Positions 35,279-44,451 of a stretch of DNA of 64,000 nucleotides are shown piece after piece. The notes below the pieces were generated by a model. It worked only from the letters and a program-made list of their open reading frames with translations, had not been told where the DNA came from and made no database searches. Position 1 is the stretch's first letter. Each line of letters starts with the position of its first letter. The stretch comes from Streptomyces sp. SM11 (GTDB lineage: Bacteria; Actinomycetota; Actinomycetes; Streptomycetales; Streptomycetaceae): the NCBI RefSeq assembly GCF_002910905.1, contig NZ_NEUE01000244.1, positions 39,578 to 103,577 on the forward strand, given 5' to 3'. A program made the position numbers and the translations under genes.

Positions 35279-36446
35279 GACAGCACCACGATGGACCGAA
35301 CTCACCGCGGCCGACGCCGCGTTCACCGAGGAGCGGCTGCCCGGCCTGCTCGACCGGCTGGCCGGGCACCCCCTGGCCGAGCTGGAGTCGTCCGCAAGCC
35401 CGGTCCTGCCACTGTTCCGTGAGGCGGGCGGCCCCGGGCTGCTGATCCCCACCCACCACGGCGGCCTGGGCCTGGACTGTGGCCAGGCGCTGCGGGTGCA
35501 GTCCGCGCTCTCCACCCGCTCCCCCTCGCTCGGCGTGGGCACGATGATGCACCACCTGGCGGTGGTGTCCTTCGTGGAGTACCTGCGCGTCCACGTGGGC
35601 GACGACGCGCCGCAGTGGTCGCTGCTCGCCGCCGTCGCCCGCGACCGCCGGCTCCTCGCGTCGGCTTCCTCCGAGGCCCGCCGCGGCGACGACGCCCTCG
35701 TGCCGCGGACCACCGCCACCGCGGTCGCCGGGGGGGAGGAGTTCCTGCTGAGCGGCGCGAAGAAGCCCTGCAGCCTGGCGCGTTCCATGGACATCCTCAC
35801 CACCAGTGTCCGAGTGTGCTCCGAGGACGAGAGGGACGGTACGGTCGCGCTCGCCGTCATTCCCGCCGGCCTGGACGGAATCCAGGTGCGGCCGTTCTGG
35901 AACAGCCCGGTGCTGGCCGCTGCCGAGAGCGAGGAGATCGTCCTCGACGAGGTGCGGGTTCCCGCCGTGATGTTGCTGCCGGGCGGGCACCCGGAACGCG
36001 GCATGGACGAGCTCCAGACCCGGGCCTGGATCTGGTTCGAGATCCTCGCCTGTGGCACCTACCTGGGCACCGCCCAGGCGCTGTTCGACCGGGCCGCACA
36101 CGCCCCGCGCACGGATCGCCGTGGCCTGGGAGAGGTCGCCGCCGACCTGTACGCCTGTCGGGCGGCCTGCGCCGCCGCGGCGGGGACCTTCGACGCGGGC
36201 GCCTCCGCCGAGGAGGCCATGGCCGTCGCACTGATGGCCCGGCTGCACGTGGAGGAGCGCCTGCCGGAGTTGTGCTCCCGGCTCGCCCGGCTGCTCGGCG
36301 GACTCGCCTTCGTCACCGGCCCCGACCCGGCGTATCTGATGTCCGCCGCCAGGGCGCTGGCCTTCCACCCGCCCGGTCGGGGGCCCGCCGCCGACTCCGC
36401 AGGCCGGTACCTGGCCGGCGAGCCGCTCGACCTTTCCATTTTCTGA
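35271..36446 (+). CDS. Acyl-CoA dehydrogenase-family flavoprotein
   Basis: A 391-residue protein with the acyl-CoA dehydrogenase layout. The N-terminal helical part includes LLIPTHHGGLGLD, the middle beta part includes FLLSGAKKPCSLARSMDILT and the C-terminal part is helical. Identity to classical enzymes looks low and I could not place the catalytic Glu with confidence. Members of the family inside assembly-line clusters often oxidise a carrier-bound acyl or aminoacyl group, and MbtN in mycobactin desaturates an acyl chain. Either role is possible. I prefer ATG 35271 (GTG 35268 is adjacent), overlapping the PKS end, so it is co-translated with it. Substrate unknown. Confidence 0.78.
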   Translation: MSETAPRWTELTAADAAFTEERLPGLLDRLAGHPLAELESSASPVLPLFREAGGPGLLIPTHHGGLGLDCGQALRVQSALSTRSPSLGVGTMMHHLAVVSFVEYLRVHVGDDAPQWSLLAAVARDRRLLASASSEARRGDDALVPRTTATAVAGGEEFLLSGAKKPCSLARSMDILTTSVRVCSEDERDGTVALAVIPAGLDGIQVRPFWNSPVLAAAESEEIVLDEVRVPAVMLLPGGHPERGMDELQTRAWIWFEILACGTYLGTAQALFDRAAHAPRTDRRGLGEVAADLYACRAACAAAAGTFDAGASAEEAMAVALMARLHVEERLPELCSRLARLLGGLAFVTGPDPAYLMSAARALAFHPPGRGPAADSAGRYLAGEPLDLSIF

Positions 36447-36489
36447 GGAGCACGACTGTGTCATGTCATCGTTCGGAGGCGGAGTAAGC

Positions 36490-39400
36490 ATGGGGATGCC
36501 GATAGCCCACCTGGTGCTGCGGGTTCGGGGCGAGCTGCCTGCTGGGCGCTGGGTGACCGCCGCGGGGCAGGGTGATCGCCCAGCCGCGCACACCGCCACC
36601 GCCGACCTCTCCGGGAGGGAGCCCGCGGCTGCCCTGGCCGGCTTCCGGGAGTTGCAGCGGGCGCAGTGGCACGACGCGCTGTCCCGCCCGGACGGCGACT
36701 GGACGCTGCGCGTGGCGCGGATGCCCACCGACCCCGCGGATCCTCGCCAGACGCACCTCGTCTCGTTGGCCGCGCCCCGGTCGGCGGTCTCCGCCCACCT
36801 GCCGTACACGGCGGCAGCCATCCTGTGTGCCGGGCTCCGGGACGGCTCGCCCGCACCTCAGCCGGACGCCGGTACCGGCTCCGACACCGGTGCCGGTGCC
36901 GCGCCGCGCCCCAGGTTCGCCGAGCGGCGCCGCGTCCATGTCTCCGTACCCGACCGGATCCCGGGGCCGCACCTGCGTTCCTGGCTCTCCACCCTGCTGC
37001 CGGCGGCCTCGCCGGGAAGCGTCCGCGACGCCACCGAGGGTCCCGACGACGCGCCCTGGCACACAGCGCACGCGCCCGACCCGGAGGGCGGGTCCCTGCT
37101 GCTGGTCGACCAGGTCTGGGTACTGGGTCTGCCCGAGGACGCCGCAGGCCCGGGCCGTACCGTCACCATCGAGGAGCACAGCGAGGACCCTCGGCACGCC
37201 TACCCACTGGCCGTCGGGGTGAGCCTCGGGCAGGACGGCGGCCGTACCGCCGTCGTCGACCACGACGTCACCGCCGTGCCCCGAGCCGACGCCGACCGGC
37301 TGGCCACGCGCATCACCCGTGGTGAAGCCCTGCCGACGCCGGACGCCACCGCGCTGCCCGTCCGTATCGCCCGCCGTATCACCGGTACGCCCGACGCCCC
37401 GGCCGTCATCCGGGGCGACAGTCGGCTGGACTACAGGACACTGGGCGAGCGCTCCGCCGCGCTGGCGGGACTGTTGCTGCGGCACGGCCACGGGCGGGGC
37501 AGCGTCATCGGAGTCGCGCTGCCCCGCTCGGCCGACGCCGTCGTCGCGATCGTCGCGATCCTCCGTATCGGCGCCGCCTACCTGCCACTGGATCCCGCCT
37601 ACCCGCGACAGCGCCTCAGCTACATGGCACAGGATTCCGGGGTGCGGACGGTGCTCGGTGTCCGCACCACCCTGGACGCCTACCAGGAACTCGACACCAT
37701 CGCGGTGGACGCACCGGAATCCGCCGCCGGCGAGAGCACGGCCGGCACCGGGGACCACTGGGCGCCGACCGGGCCCGACGACGCCCTGTACGTGCTCTAC
37801 ACCTCCGGATCGACCGGTGCCCCCAAGGCCGTGGTGCACACCGTCGGCGCCATCGGCAACCTGGTGGACTGGCACGGCCGAACCGCCACCGCCGAGACCG
37901 ACGGCCGGGTCCTGCAGTTCGCCAGCCTCAACTTCGACGTCGCCAGCCAGGAGATACTGACCGCCCTGGCCGCCGGAAAGTGCCTGGTGCTGCCGGAGGA
38001 CGAGGAGCGCACCGACCCCGAAGCGCTGGTCCGGCTGCTGGCCCGGCAGCGCGTCACCGAGTACTTCTGCCCTCAGGTGATGCTCCAGGAGGTGTGCCGC
38101 GCGGCACGGGAGACCTCCACCGCGCTTCCCGAACTGCGGCACGTCTACCAGTCCGGCGAGCCGCTGGTGATGAACGACTGGGTCGCCCGTTTCCTGGACG
38201 CCCATCCCCGGGTCACCCTGCACAACCACTACGGCCCCACCGAGACCCACGTCATCACCGGCTTCCCGCTGTCCCGGGGCGGCCGCGGCCACGCGCACGG
38301 ACCGGTCCGCCTCGGCCCGCTGCTCGACACCTGTACCGCCTACGTGCTCGACGAGGAGTTGCGGCCGGCGGTGGTCGGCGCGGTCGGCGAACTCTACGCC
38401 TCCGCCCGGCAGCTGGCCCGCGGCTACCTGGGCCGCGCCGCGATGACCGCCGAACGTTTCGTCGCCGCCCCCTTCGGACCTCCCGGTTCCCGCATGTACC
38501 GCACCGGTGACCTGGTACGCCAACTTCCGGACGGGGAACTCTGCTACGTCACCCGAGCCGACTTCCAGACCAAGATCCGCGGCCACCGGGTGGAGCCGGA
38601 CGAGGTGACCGCCCACCTCTTGGACGCACCTGACGTGGCCAACGCGGCCACCGCCGCCCGCACCACTGCCGACGGCACCAAGTTGCTGGTCTCCTATGTG
38701 GTTCCGGCCACCGGCGCCGCACCGGACCTGGCCGACCGGCTGCGTGCCCGGCTGGCCGCCGTACTGCCGCAGTACCTGGTGCCGTCCGCCGTGGTGCCCC
38801 TGGCCGCTCTCCCGCTGACACCCAGCGGCAAGGTGGACAAGGCCGCGCTGCCCGAGCCGGCGACCGCCGACCGGTCGCCGGCCCGCGCCGACGTGGGCGG
38901 AACCGTCTGGGAGATCGCCCGCATCTGGGCCGAGGCCGTCGGGGCCGCCGCACCCGGACCGGAGGACGACTTCTTCCAGACGGGCGGCAGCTCGCTGGCG
39001 GCCATCGCGGTCGTCGCCGCCGTTCGAGGCCGCTTCGGGGTCCGTATCGGCGTCCGGGACATCACCGCCCATCCGCGACTGCGCGACTTCGCCGCCCTGG
39101 TGGAGAACCGCGCCCGGGGGACCCGGGAGGAGGGCGGCGGCCTCGTCCTCGTAGCACGCCCCGACCTGCGCTTGGAACCCTTCGACCTGCTCGACCAGCA
39201 GCAGGCCTACCTCATCGGCAGGGGCGGCGACATCGAGGGCGGCGGCGTCGCCTGCCACCTCTACCTGGAGTACGAGGGACGCGAGGCGACCGGCCCGGAC
39301 GACCCCGGCGGTCTGAGCATCCGGGACGCGGAGCAGGCCCTGCGCCAGGTCATCGAGGCCCACGACATGCTGCGTACCGTCTTCGACGAGAACACCATGA

Positions 39401-42400
39401 CCCAGCGGGTGCTCCCCGCTGCCGACGTGCCGCCCTACCGCTGCGAGACGGTGGACGCCACCGCCGATCCCGCGGCTGCCGCGGAAGTACGCCACCGGCT
39501 CTCCCACGAGACCCGTCCGCCGGATGTCTTCCCCCTGTTCAGCGTGGTCTTCGTGCGGCTGCCCGGTGGACTGCTGAGGATGTGCGTGAGCATCGACGCG
39601 CTACTGGCCGACGCGCGCGGCGTCCAGGTGCTGTTCGACTCCTGGGCCGCCGCGCTGCGCGGTGAGGCCGCCGCCCGCCCCGGGACCCCCTCCTTCCGGG
39701 ACTACGTCGCCGCGGTCGCCCGGATCCGCGAGACCTCCGAGTACCGGCGGGCCGAGGCCTACTGGGCCGAACGCCTCGACTCCCTCCCCGAGGGCCCCCG
39801 ACTGCCGCGCCGCAACGACCCGGACGCGTCCGCCTGCGCCCCCGTCTTCGTCAACCGCCGCCATGTCGTCGATGCGGAGAGGTGGTCCCGGGTGTCCCGG
39901 GCCGCCTCCGAACGCGGGCTCACCCCCACCGTGGTGGTGCTGGCCGCCTATGCCTGGGCACTGGCTCAGTGGGCCGACGAGCCGCGCTTCATCCTCAACG
40001 TGCCGCAGATGAGCAGGCACCCCGTCCACCCCCGGATGGACGAGGTCCTGGGCGAGTTCGCCTCTTTCACCCTGCTGGAGGTCGATACCGCGGGCGCCTT
40101 CTCCTTCGAGGCGCTCGCCGCCCGGATCCGGGACCGGCTGATGAGCGACCTGGACCACCGGCACTTCAGCGGCATGGACGTCACCCGTGAGCTGATCCGT
40201 CGCCGGGGCGGTGTCACGGGCGCGCTCGCCCCCGTCGTGATGACCAGCGAACTCGGCGTCGGTGACGGCGTGGACCGGATCCTCGACGGCCGACTCCAGG
40301 AGACCTTCGCGCTCAGCCAGACCCCGCAGGTCTGGATGGACCTCCTGCTGCGGGAGCGCGAAGGGGCCTTGGTCCTCAACTGGGACGTGGTCGAGGACCT
40401 CTTCCCGGCGCCCGTGGTGGACGGCGTCTTCCGGCTGCTCACCGGGCAGCTGGAATCGTTGGCCCGCGACGGCGCCGCCTGGTCAGCCCGCCTGCTCCCC
40501 GCCCTCACCGCGGAGCAGGCCGAGGAACGGGACCGGGGGCCGCACCGCGACCCCGCCGGGGTCTGGCCGCACACCGCGATAGCGGAGCTGGCCGCCGCAG
40601 ACCCCGGAGCGACCGCCCTTGTCGAGGGCGAACTCGCCGTGACCCGGGGCGGGCTCGCCGCCGCCGCCGGGGCGGTGGCCGAGGCCGTCGGCGCGGCGCG
40701 CGGTGGCCCCGCCTCCGCGGCCGAGCCGGTCGCGGTGCTGCTGGAACGCGGCTGGCTGCAGTACGCCGCCTGCCTCGGCGTGCTGGAGGCCGGCCACCCC
40801 TATCTGCCCCTCGACGACGATCTGCCGCCCGACCGTATCGCCACCGTTCTCCGCCGTGCCGGAATCCGGCTGGTCGTCACCGACGTCTCCACCGACCGCA
40901 CCGCCGAGCTTGCCGCCCTCGATGGTGTGAGAGCTGTGGACGTCTCCGCGGTGCGGCCGGACGCCACGCCGCCTCCCGGACCGCCTCGGGCCGACGAGCG
41001 TGGGCCGGAGGACCTGGCCTACGTCCTCTTCACCTCGGGGTCCACCGGCGAGCCGAAGGGGGTGCCGATCACTCTCGGCGGTCTGGCCAACTGTGTGGAG
41101 CACACCGTCGAGTCCTTCGGCCTGAACTCCACCGACACCTCGCTGGCCGTGGCCTCGCTCCACCACGACCTGTCGCTGTTCGACCTGTTCGCGGTCCTGG
41201 GCGCCGGTGGCACGGTCGTGCTGGCGGGGCGCGGCTGCGCCACCGACCCCCAGGAGTGGGCCAGGACGGTCGCCCGCCACGGAGTGACAGCGCTGTGCGC
41301 GGCGCCCGCCGTCGTCGAGATGCTGCTCGACGGTGCAGGAGCCGGCGGGGCCCTGGAGCCCCTGCGACTGGTCCTCACCGGCGGCGACTGGGTGCCCCGG
41401 CCGCTGCTGAGCCGACTCCGCCGGGCCGCCCCCAAGGTTCTGCCGGTGAGTATCGGCGGCCCCACCGAAACAACCGGCTGGAACATCTGGTACCCCGTCC
41501 CGGACCCGGACGCCGACAGCGGGGAGTGGACCACCGTCCCCTACGGCCGCCCCATCTCCCGTACCCGCTACCGGGTCGTCGGCGCCGATCTCACGGACCG
41601 TCCGGAGTGGGCGACGGGCGAGCTGCTGGTGTCCGGGATCGGGGTGACGCCCGGGTACCTGGCCGACCCCGTGGACGTACGCCGTCGCCACCACACCGAT
41701 CCCGACACCGGAGAGACCTACTTCCGCACCGGCGACCTGGGCCGGTGGCGCGACGGCGTCATCGAGTTCATCGGCCGCCGGGACGACCAGGTCCAGATCC
41801 GCGGCCATCGGGTCGAGCCGGGTGAGCTCGCGGCCTTCCTCAACGGCTGCCCCGGGGTGCGGCGGTCCGCCGTGCTGCCCCTGCCTCCGGGCGAGCGGCA
41901 CGCCGTCCGGGGGCTGGCCGCCTTCGTGGTCGTCGACGGCGACGCCGAACCCGGTGACACCGCCGAAGCCGTCCGCGCGGAGGCCCGGCGGGGACTGCCC
42001 GCGCAGCTGCGCCCGCAGCGGGTCGTCGTCGTGGACACGCTGCCCACCACCCGCAACGGGAAGGTGGACCGCGAGGCCCTGGCCCGCCGCTACGAGGAGG
42101 AGCAGGACCGGGCCGGTTCCGCCGCCCCGGAGGGGACGGCGGCGGAACCGGAGGACGCCCTGCGGTGGCTGGTCCGTGAGATCTGGTCGCGCCACCTGGA
42201 CGGTGTGACGGTCGGTCCCGAGGACAACTTCTTCGCGCTGGGCGGCGATTCCCTGACCGTCTCCCGCATGGTCGTCGAACTGAGGGAGGTGCTCGGCGGT
42301 GCCCGGATCCGGCCCGGCGGCGTCTTCGCCACCCGCAACGCCGCCGAATTCGCCGCCCACCTGCGTCGGACGGAGGAGGACCCCGGCCGGCTGGCGGAGA

Positions 42401-42483
42401 TCGCCGAGCTGTACCGGGAGGTCTCCACGATGACCGACGACGACCTGGACGCCTATCTGGAGGAGGGCCCCCATGCAGGCTGA
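36490..42483 (+). CDS. NRPS: truncated C-like region-A-PCP-Cy-A-PCP
   Basis: A 1997-residue synthetase. Residues 1-280 look like a shrunken condensation-type region with no HHxxxDG. A1 has YTSGSTGAPKA (about 433) and by eye a D-V-Q-F-Y-S-H-V-I pocket, close to the proline type. PCP1 is FFQTGGSSLA (about 827). A cyclization domain follows, with QQQAYLIGR (about 902) and DALLADARG (the DxxxxD motif, about 1035). A2 has FTSGSTGEPKG (about 1509) with pocket D-L-F-C-L-G-I-G-W, nearest to cysteine. PCP2 is FFALGGDSLT (about 1914). It should build an aminoacyl-thiazoline or -oxazoline. ATG 36490 has GGAG five bases upstream; ATG 36463 is an alternative start. The first A domain keeps Asp at the amino-binding position, so it is not an aryl-acid activator. 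Overlaps the SDR gene. Confidence 0.9.
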   Translation: MGMPIAHLVLRVRGELPAGRWVTAAGQGDRPAAHTATADLSGREPAAALAGFRELQRAQWHDALSRPDGDWTLRVARMPTDPADPRQTHLVSLAAPRSAVSAHLPYTAAAILCAGLRDGSPAPQPDAGTGSDTGAGAAPRPRFAERRRVHVSVPDRIPGPHLRSWLSTLLPAASPGSVRDATEGPDDAPWHTAHAPDPEGGSLLLVDQVWVLGLPEDAAGPGRTVTIEEHSEDPRHAYPLAVGVSLGQDGGRTAVVDHDVTAVPRADADRLATRITRGEALPTPDATALPVRIARRITGTPDAPAVIRGDSRLDYRTLGERSAALAGLLLRHGHGRGSVIGVALPRSADAVVAIVAILRIGAAYLPLDPAYPRQRLSYMAQDSGVRTVLGVRTTLDAYQELDTIAVDAPESAAGESTAGTGDHWAPTGPDDALYVLYTSGSTGAPKAVVHTVGAIGNLVDWHGRTATAETDGRVLQFASLNFDVASQEILTALAAGKCLVLPEDEERTDPEALVRLLARQRVTEYFCPQVMLQEVCRAARETSTALPELRHVYQSGEPLVMNDWVARFLDAHPRVTLHNHYGPTETHVITGFPLSRGGRGHAHGPVRLGPLLDTCTAYVLDEELRPAVVGAVGELYASARQLARGYLGRAAMTAERFVAAPFGPPGSRMYRTGDLVRQLPDGELCYVTRADFQTKIRGHRVEPDEVTAHLLDAPDVANAATAARTTADGTKLLVSYVVPATGAAPDLADRLRARLAAVLPQYLVPSAVVPLAALPLTPSGKVDKAALPEPATADRSPARADVGGTVWEIARIWAEAVGAAAPGPEDDFFQTGGSSLAAIAVVAAVRGRFGVRIGVRDITAHPRLRDFAALVENRARGTREEGGGLVLVARPDLRLEPFDLLDQQQAYLIGRGGDIEGGGVACHLYLEYEGREATGPDDPGGLSIRDAEQALRQVIEAHDMLRTVFDENTMTQRVLPAADVPPYRCETVDATADPAAAAEVRHRLSHETRPPDVFPLFSVVFVRLPGGLLRMCVSIDALLADARGVQVLFDSWAAALRGEAAARPGTPSFRDYVAAVARIRETSEYRRAEAYWAERLDSLPEGPRLPRRNDPDASACAPVFVNRRHVVDAERWSRVSRAASERGLTPTVVVLAAYAWALAQWADEPRFILNVPQMSRHPVHPRMDEVLGEFASFTLLEVDTAGAFSFEALAARIRDRLMSDLDHRHFSGMDVTRELIRRRGGVTGALAPVVMTSELGVGDGVDRILDGRLQETFALSQTPQVWMDLLLREREGALVLNWDVVEDLFPAPVVDGVFRLLTGQLESLARDGAAWSARLLPALTAEQAEERDRGPHRDPAGVWPHTAIAELAAADPGATALVEGELAVTRGGLAAAAGAVAEAVGAARGGPASAAEPVAVLLERGWLQYAACLGVLEAGHPYLPLDDDLPPDRIATVLRRAGIRLVVTDVSTDRTAELAALDGVRAVDVSAVRPDATPPPGPPRADERGPEDLAYVLFTSGSTGEPKGVPITLGGLANCVEHTVESFGLNSTDTSLAVASLHHDLSLFDLFAVLGAGGTVVLAGRGCATDPQEWARTVARHGVTALCAAPAVVEMLLDGAGAGGALEPLRLVLTGGDWVPRPLLSRLRRAAPKVLPVSIGGPTETTGWNIWYPVPDPDADSGEWTTVPYGRPISRTRYRVVGADLTDRPEWATGELLVSGIGVTPGYLADPVDVRRRHHTDPDTGETYFRTGDLGRWRDGVIEFIGRRDDQVQIRGHRVEPGELAAFLNGCPGVRRSAVLPLPPGERHAVRGLAAFVVVDGDAEPGDTAEAVRAEARRGLPAQLRPQRVVVVDTLPTTRNGKVDREALARRYEEEQDRAGSAAPEGTAAEPEDALRWLVREIWSRHLDGVTVGPEDNFFALGGDSLTVSRMVVELREVLGGARIRPGGVFATRNAAEFAAHLRRTEEDPGRLAEIAELYREVSTMTDDDLDAYLEEGPHAG

Positions 42484-43279
42484 ACCGGCACCCGAAGCAC
42501 CCCGGGCCCGGCCGCGCGCCCTGATCACCGGTGCCAGCTCGGGGCTCGGCGCCGCCTTCGCCGACCGGCTGGCCCGGAACGGACACGACCTGGTCCTGGT
42601 CGCCCGCGACGCCGGGCGGCTGGCCGAAGCGGCCCGGCGGGCCGAGGAACGCCACGGTGCGCACTGCGCCGTGCTCGTCGCCGACCTCGCGGACGCCGCC
42701 GACCGGCGGAAGGTCGCCGAGCGCATCGAGGAGGGCGTGGACATCCTGGTCAACGGCGCAGGCTTCGGCGTATCCGGGAGCTTCTGGGAGCTGGGCCGGG
42801 AAGCCCTGGAGGACCAGCTCGCCGTCAACGTGACGGCCCCCCAGGAGTTCACCCATGCCGCGGTGCGCACCATGCTCGGCGGCAACGGCGGGACCGTGGT
42901 CAACCTCTCCTCCATCACCGGCCTCATTCCGGGCCGGGGGTCCACCTACGCCGCCTCCAAGGCGTGGACCCGCTACTTCTCCCAGGGGCTGAGCGCGGCC
43001 CTGCGGGGGACGGGGACACAGGTGATGGTGCTGTGCCCGGGCTTCGTCCGCACCGAGTTCCACGCTCGTGCCGGAATCGACGTCCGCCAGGTCTCCGAGG
43101 GCTGGTGGATGGACCCCGACGAGGTCGTCGACCGGTGCCTCAGTGATGTGGCGCGCGGTCGGACGTTCTCACTGCCGGGACTGCGCAACAAGGTCTTCAT
43201 CTCCGTGGTGTCCCGGCTGCCGAGACCGCTCGCCCAACGCGTCAACCGGATGCTCGGCAACGCCGGCGCCCGCGCTTGA
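42473..43279 (+). CDS. Short-chain dehydrogenase/reductase
   Basis: A 268-residue classical SDR: TGASSGLG nucleotide loop (residues 19-26), NGAG in place of NNAG, the serine in NLSSITG and the YAASK active-site Tyr and Lys. It starts at ATG 42473 behind GGAGGAGGG and overlaps the NRPS stop. Because the PKS lacks a ketoreductase domain, this enzyme is a good candidate to reduce the 3-oxo group in trans to 3-hydroxy, as required if the unit links by an ester as in mycobactin. The C-terminus carries a hydrophobic helix (KVFISVVSRLPRPL) found in membrane-associated SDRs. The substrate is inferred. Confidence 0.87.
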   Translation: MQAEPAPEAPRARPRALITGASSGLGAAFADRLARNGHDLVLVARDAGRLAEAARRAEERHGAHCAVLVADLADAADRRKVAERIEEGVDILVNGAGFGVSGSFWELGREALEDQLAVNVTAPQEFTHAAVRTMLGGNGGTVVNLSSITGLIPGRGSTYAASKAWTRYFSQGLSAALRGTGTQVMVLCPGFVRTEFHARAGIDVRQVSEGWWMDPDEVVDRCLSDVARGRTFSLPGLRNKVFISVVSRLPRPLAQRVNRMLGNAGARA

Positions 43280-43356
43280 CCGCACGACCGAACACCGCAG
43301 AACACCCCCTGCCGCGCTCCGCGGCTACGCACCACCAGGAAAGCGAAGAAACAAGA

Positions 43357-44349
43357 ATGAGAACTCGCCGAGCCCTCGTCGCAGTGGCGCTGGCCCTTCC
43401 GATGTTGCTGACCGCCTGTGGCGGCGGCGACCCCGAGCCGGCCGACGCCGCCAAGAACCCGGCCGCCCCGGCCCTCCGGGAGGTCACCCACGACCTCGGC
43501 ACCGTGAAGGTGCCCACCGAGCCAGAGGCCGTCATAGCCCTCGACGAGGTCGCCGGACTGACCCTGCTCTCCCTCGGCATCGAGCCCGACGCGGTCTACC
43601 TCGCCAGCGCGCAACCGCGCGCTCAGGAGATCCTCGCCGCCCACGGCGTGGAACTGCGCAAGATCGAGGTCGGCAAGACACCCGAACTGGAACGGCTCAC
43701 GGAGGACGACCCCGACCTGCTGGTCGGCACCGGAGCGGCCGGGGCCACGGGGCAGAACTACAAGAGCCTGAGCCGACTGGCCCCCACCGTCGTCCTGCCC
43801 ATCGAGGGCGAGTGGCGCGAGATCGTACGCCGCACCGCGGGCTTCTTCGGCGAGAAGGAACTCGGCGAGCGCCAGATCACCGCGGCCGAGACCGTACTGG
43901 GCACCGCCGCCGACGCGGTGGAGGGCGAGCGCACGCTCTCGCTGCTGGGCAACTCCTTCGGCTCCAACGACTTCACCATGCCGCCGCACGTACCCATCTC
44001 CACCCTGATCGCGGAGGCCGGCTTCACCCGTCCCGCCTTCCAGCAGAAGGAGGCGGAGGGCTACTCGGTGCCGCTGTCGAAGGAGTACCTGCCGGAGCAG
44101 GACGCCGAGCTCATCGTCGTCCCGCGCGGTGAGTTCTACACCCCGGACGCGCTGACCGACAACCCGGCCTTCACCGCCACCGGAAAGGTCGTCACCCCCG
44201 ACGCCGACGTGTGGTTCGGCATGTCCGGCTTCGCCTTCTACGCGTCCGCCCACGACCTGCGCACCCTCGCCTCCGGCAAGGGTGAACTCAGCTCGGCCGG
44301 CAACATCCAGGACATCTGGACCGCCTTCCTGGGAGCGACCAAGGCCTGA
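43357..44349 (+). CDS. Siderophore-binding lipoprotein (FecB/FhuD type)
   Basis: A 330-residue exported substrate-binding protein. The signal peptide MRTRRALVAVALALPMLLTA ends at a lipobox (LLTAC, Cys21), so the mature protein is lipid-anchored outside the membrane. The family fold shows in VPTEPEAVIALDEVAGLTLL, LTEDDPDLLVGTG and LSRLAPTVVLP. It should deliver the ferric siderophore to the FecCD permeases at 15325-17558, which have no binding protein of their own. I chose ATG 43357 because the signal peptide begins there; the longer frame start has no support. It sits between the SDR and MFS genes. Confidence 0.9.
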   Translation: MRTRRALVAVALALPMLLTACGGGDPEPADAAKNPAAPALREVTHDLGTVKVPTEPEAVIALDEVAGLTLLSLGIEPDAVYLASAQPRAQEILAAHGVELRKIEVGKTPELERLTEDDPDLLVGTGAAGATGQNYKSLSRLAPTVVLPIEGEWREIVRRTAGFFGEKELGERQITAAETVLGTAADAVEGERTLSLLGNSFGSNDFTMPPHVPISTLIAEAGFTRPAFQQKEAEGYSVPLSKEYLPEQDAELIVVPRGEFYTPDALTDNPAFTATGKVVTPDADVWFGMSGFAFYASAHDLRTLASGKGELSSAGNIQDIWTAFLGATKA

Positions 44350-44451
44350 CGCGGAGCGCTGCGCCACAGCGGACACGCGGTGCCCCCCGCGGCCCCGGGG
44401 GGCACCGTGCCACCAGCCGAGACAACAGGCCGAGGAGACGATCAGCCGGCG

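Noticed and set aside
32432..36058. 1208-residue open frame on the minus strand
   Set aside because: Antisense shadow of the PKS and acyl-CoA dehydrogenase genes, where all domain motifs are on the plus strand.
36490..38900. First A domain as a salicylate/DHB-activating domain, as in MbtA or YbtE
   Set aside because: Aryl-acid domains replace the amino-binding Asp (usually with Asn). Here the core is NFDVASQEI with the Asp retained, so an amino acid is expected.
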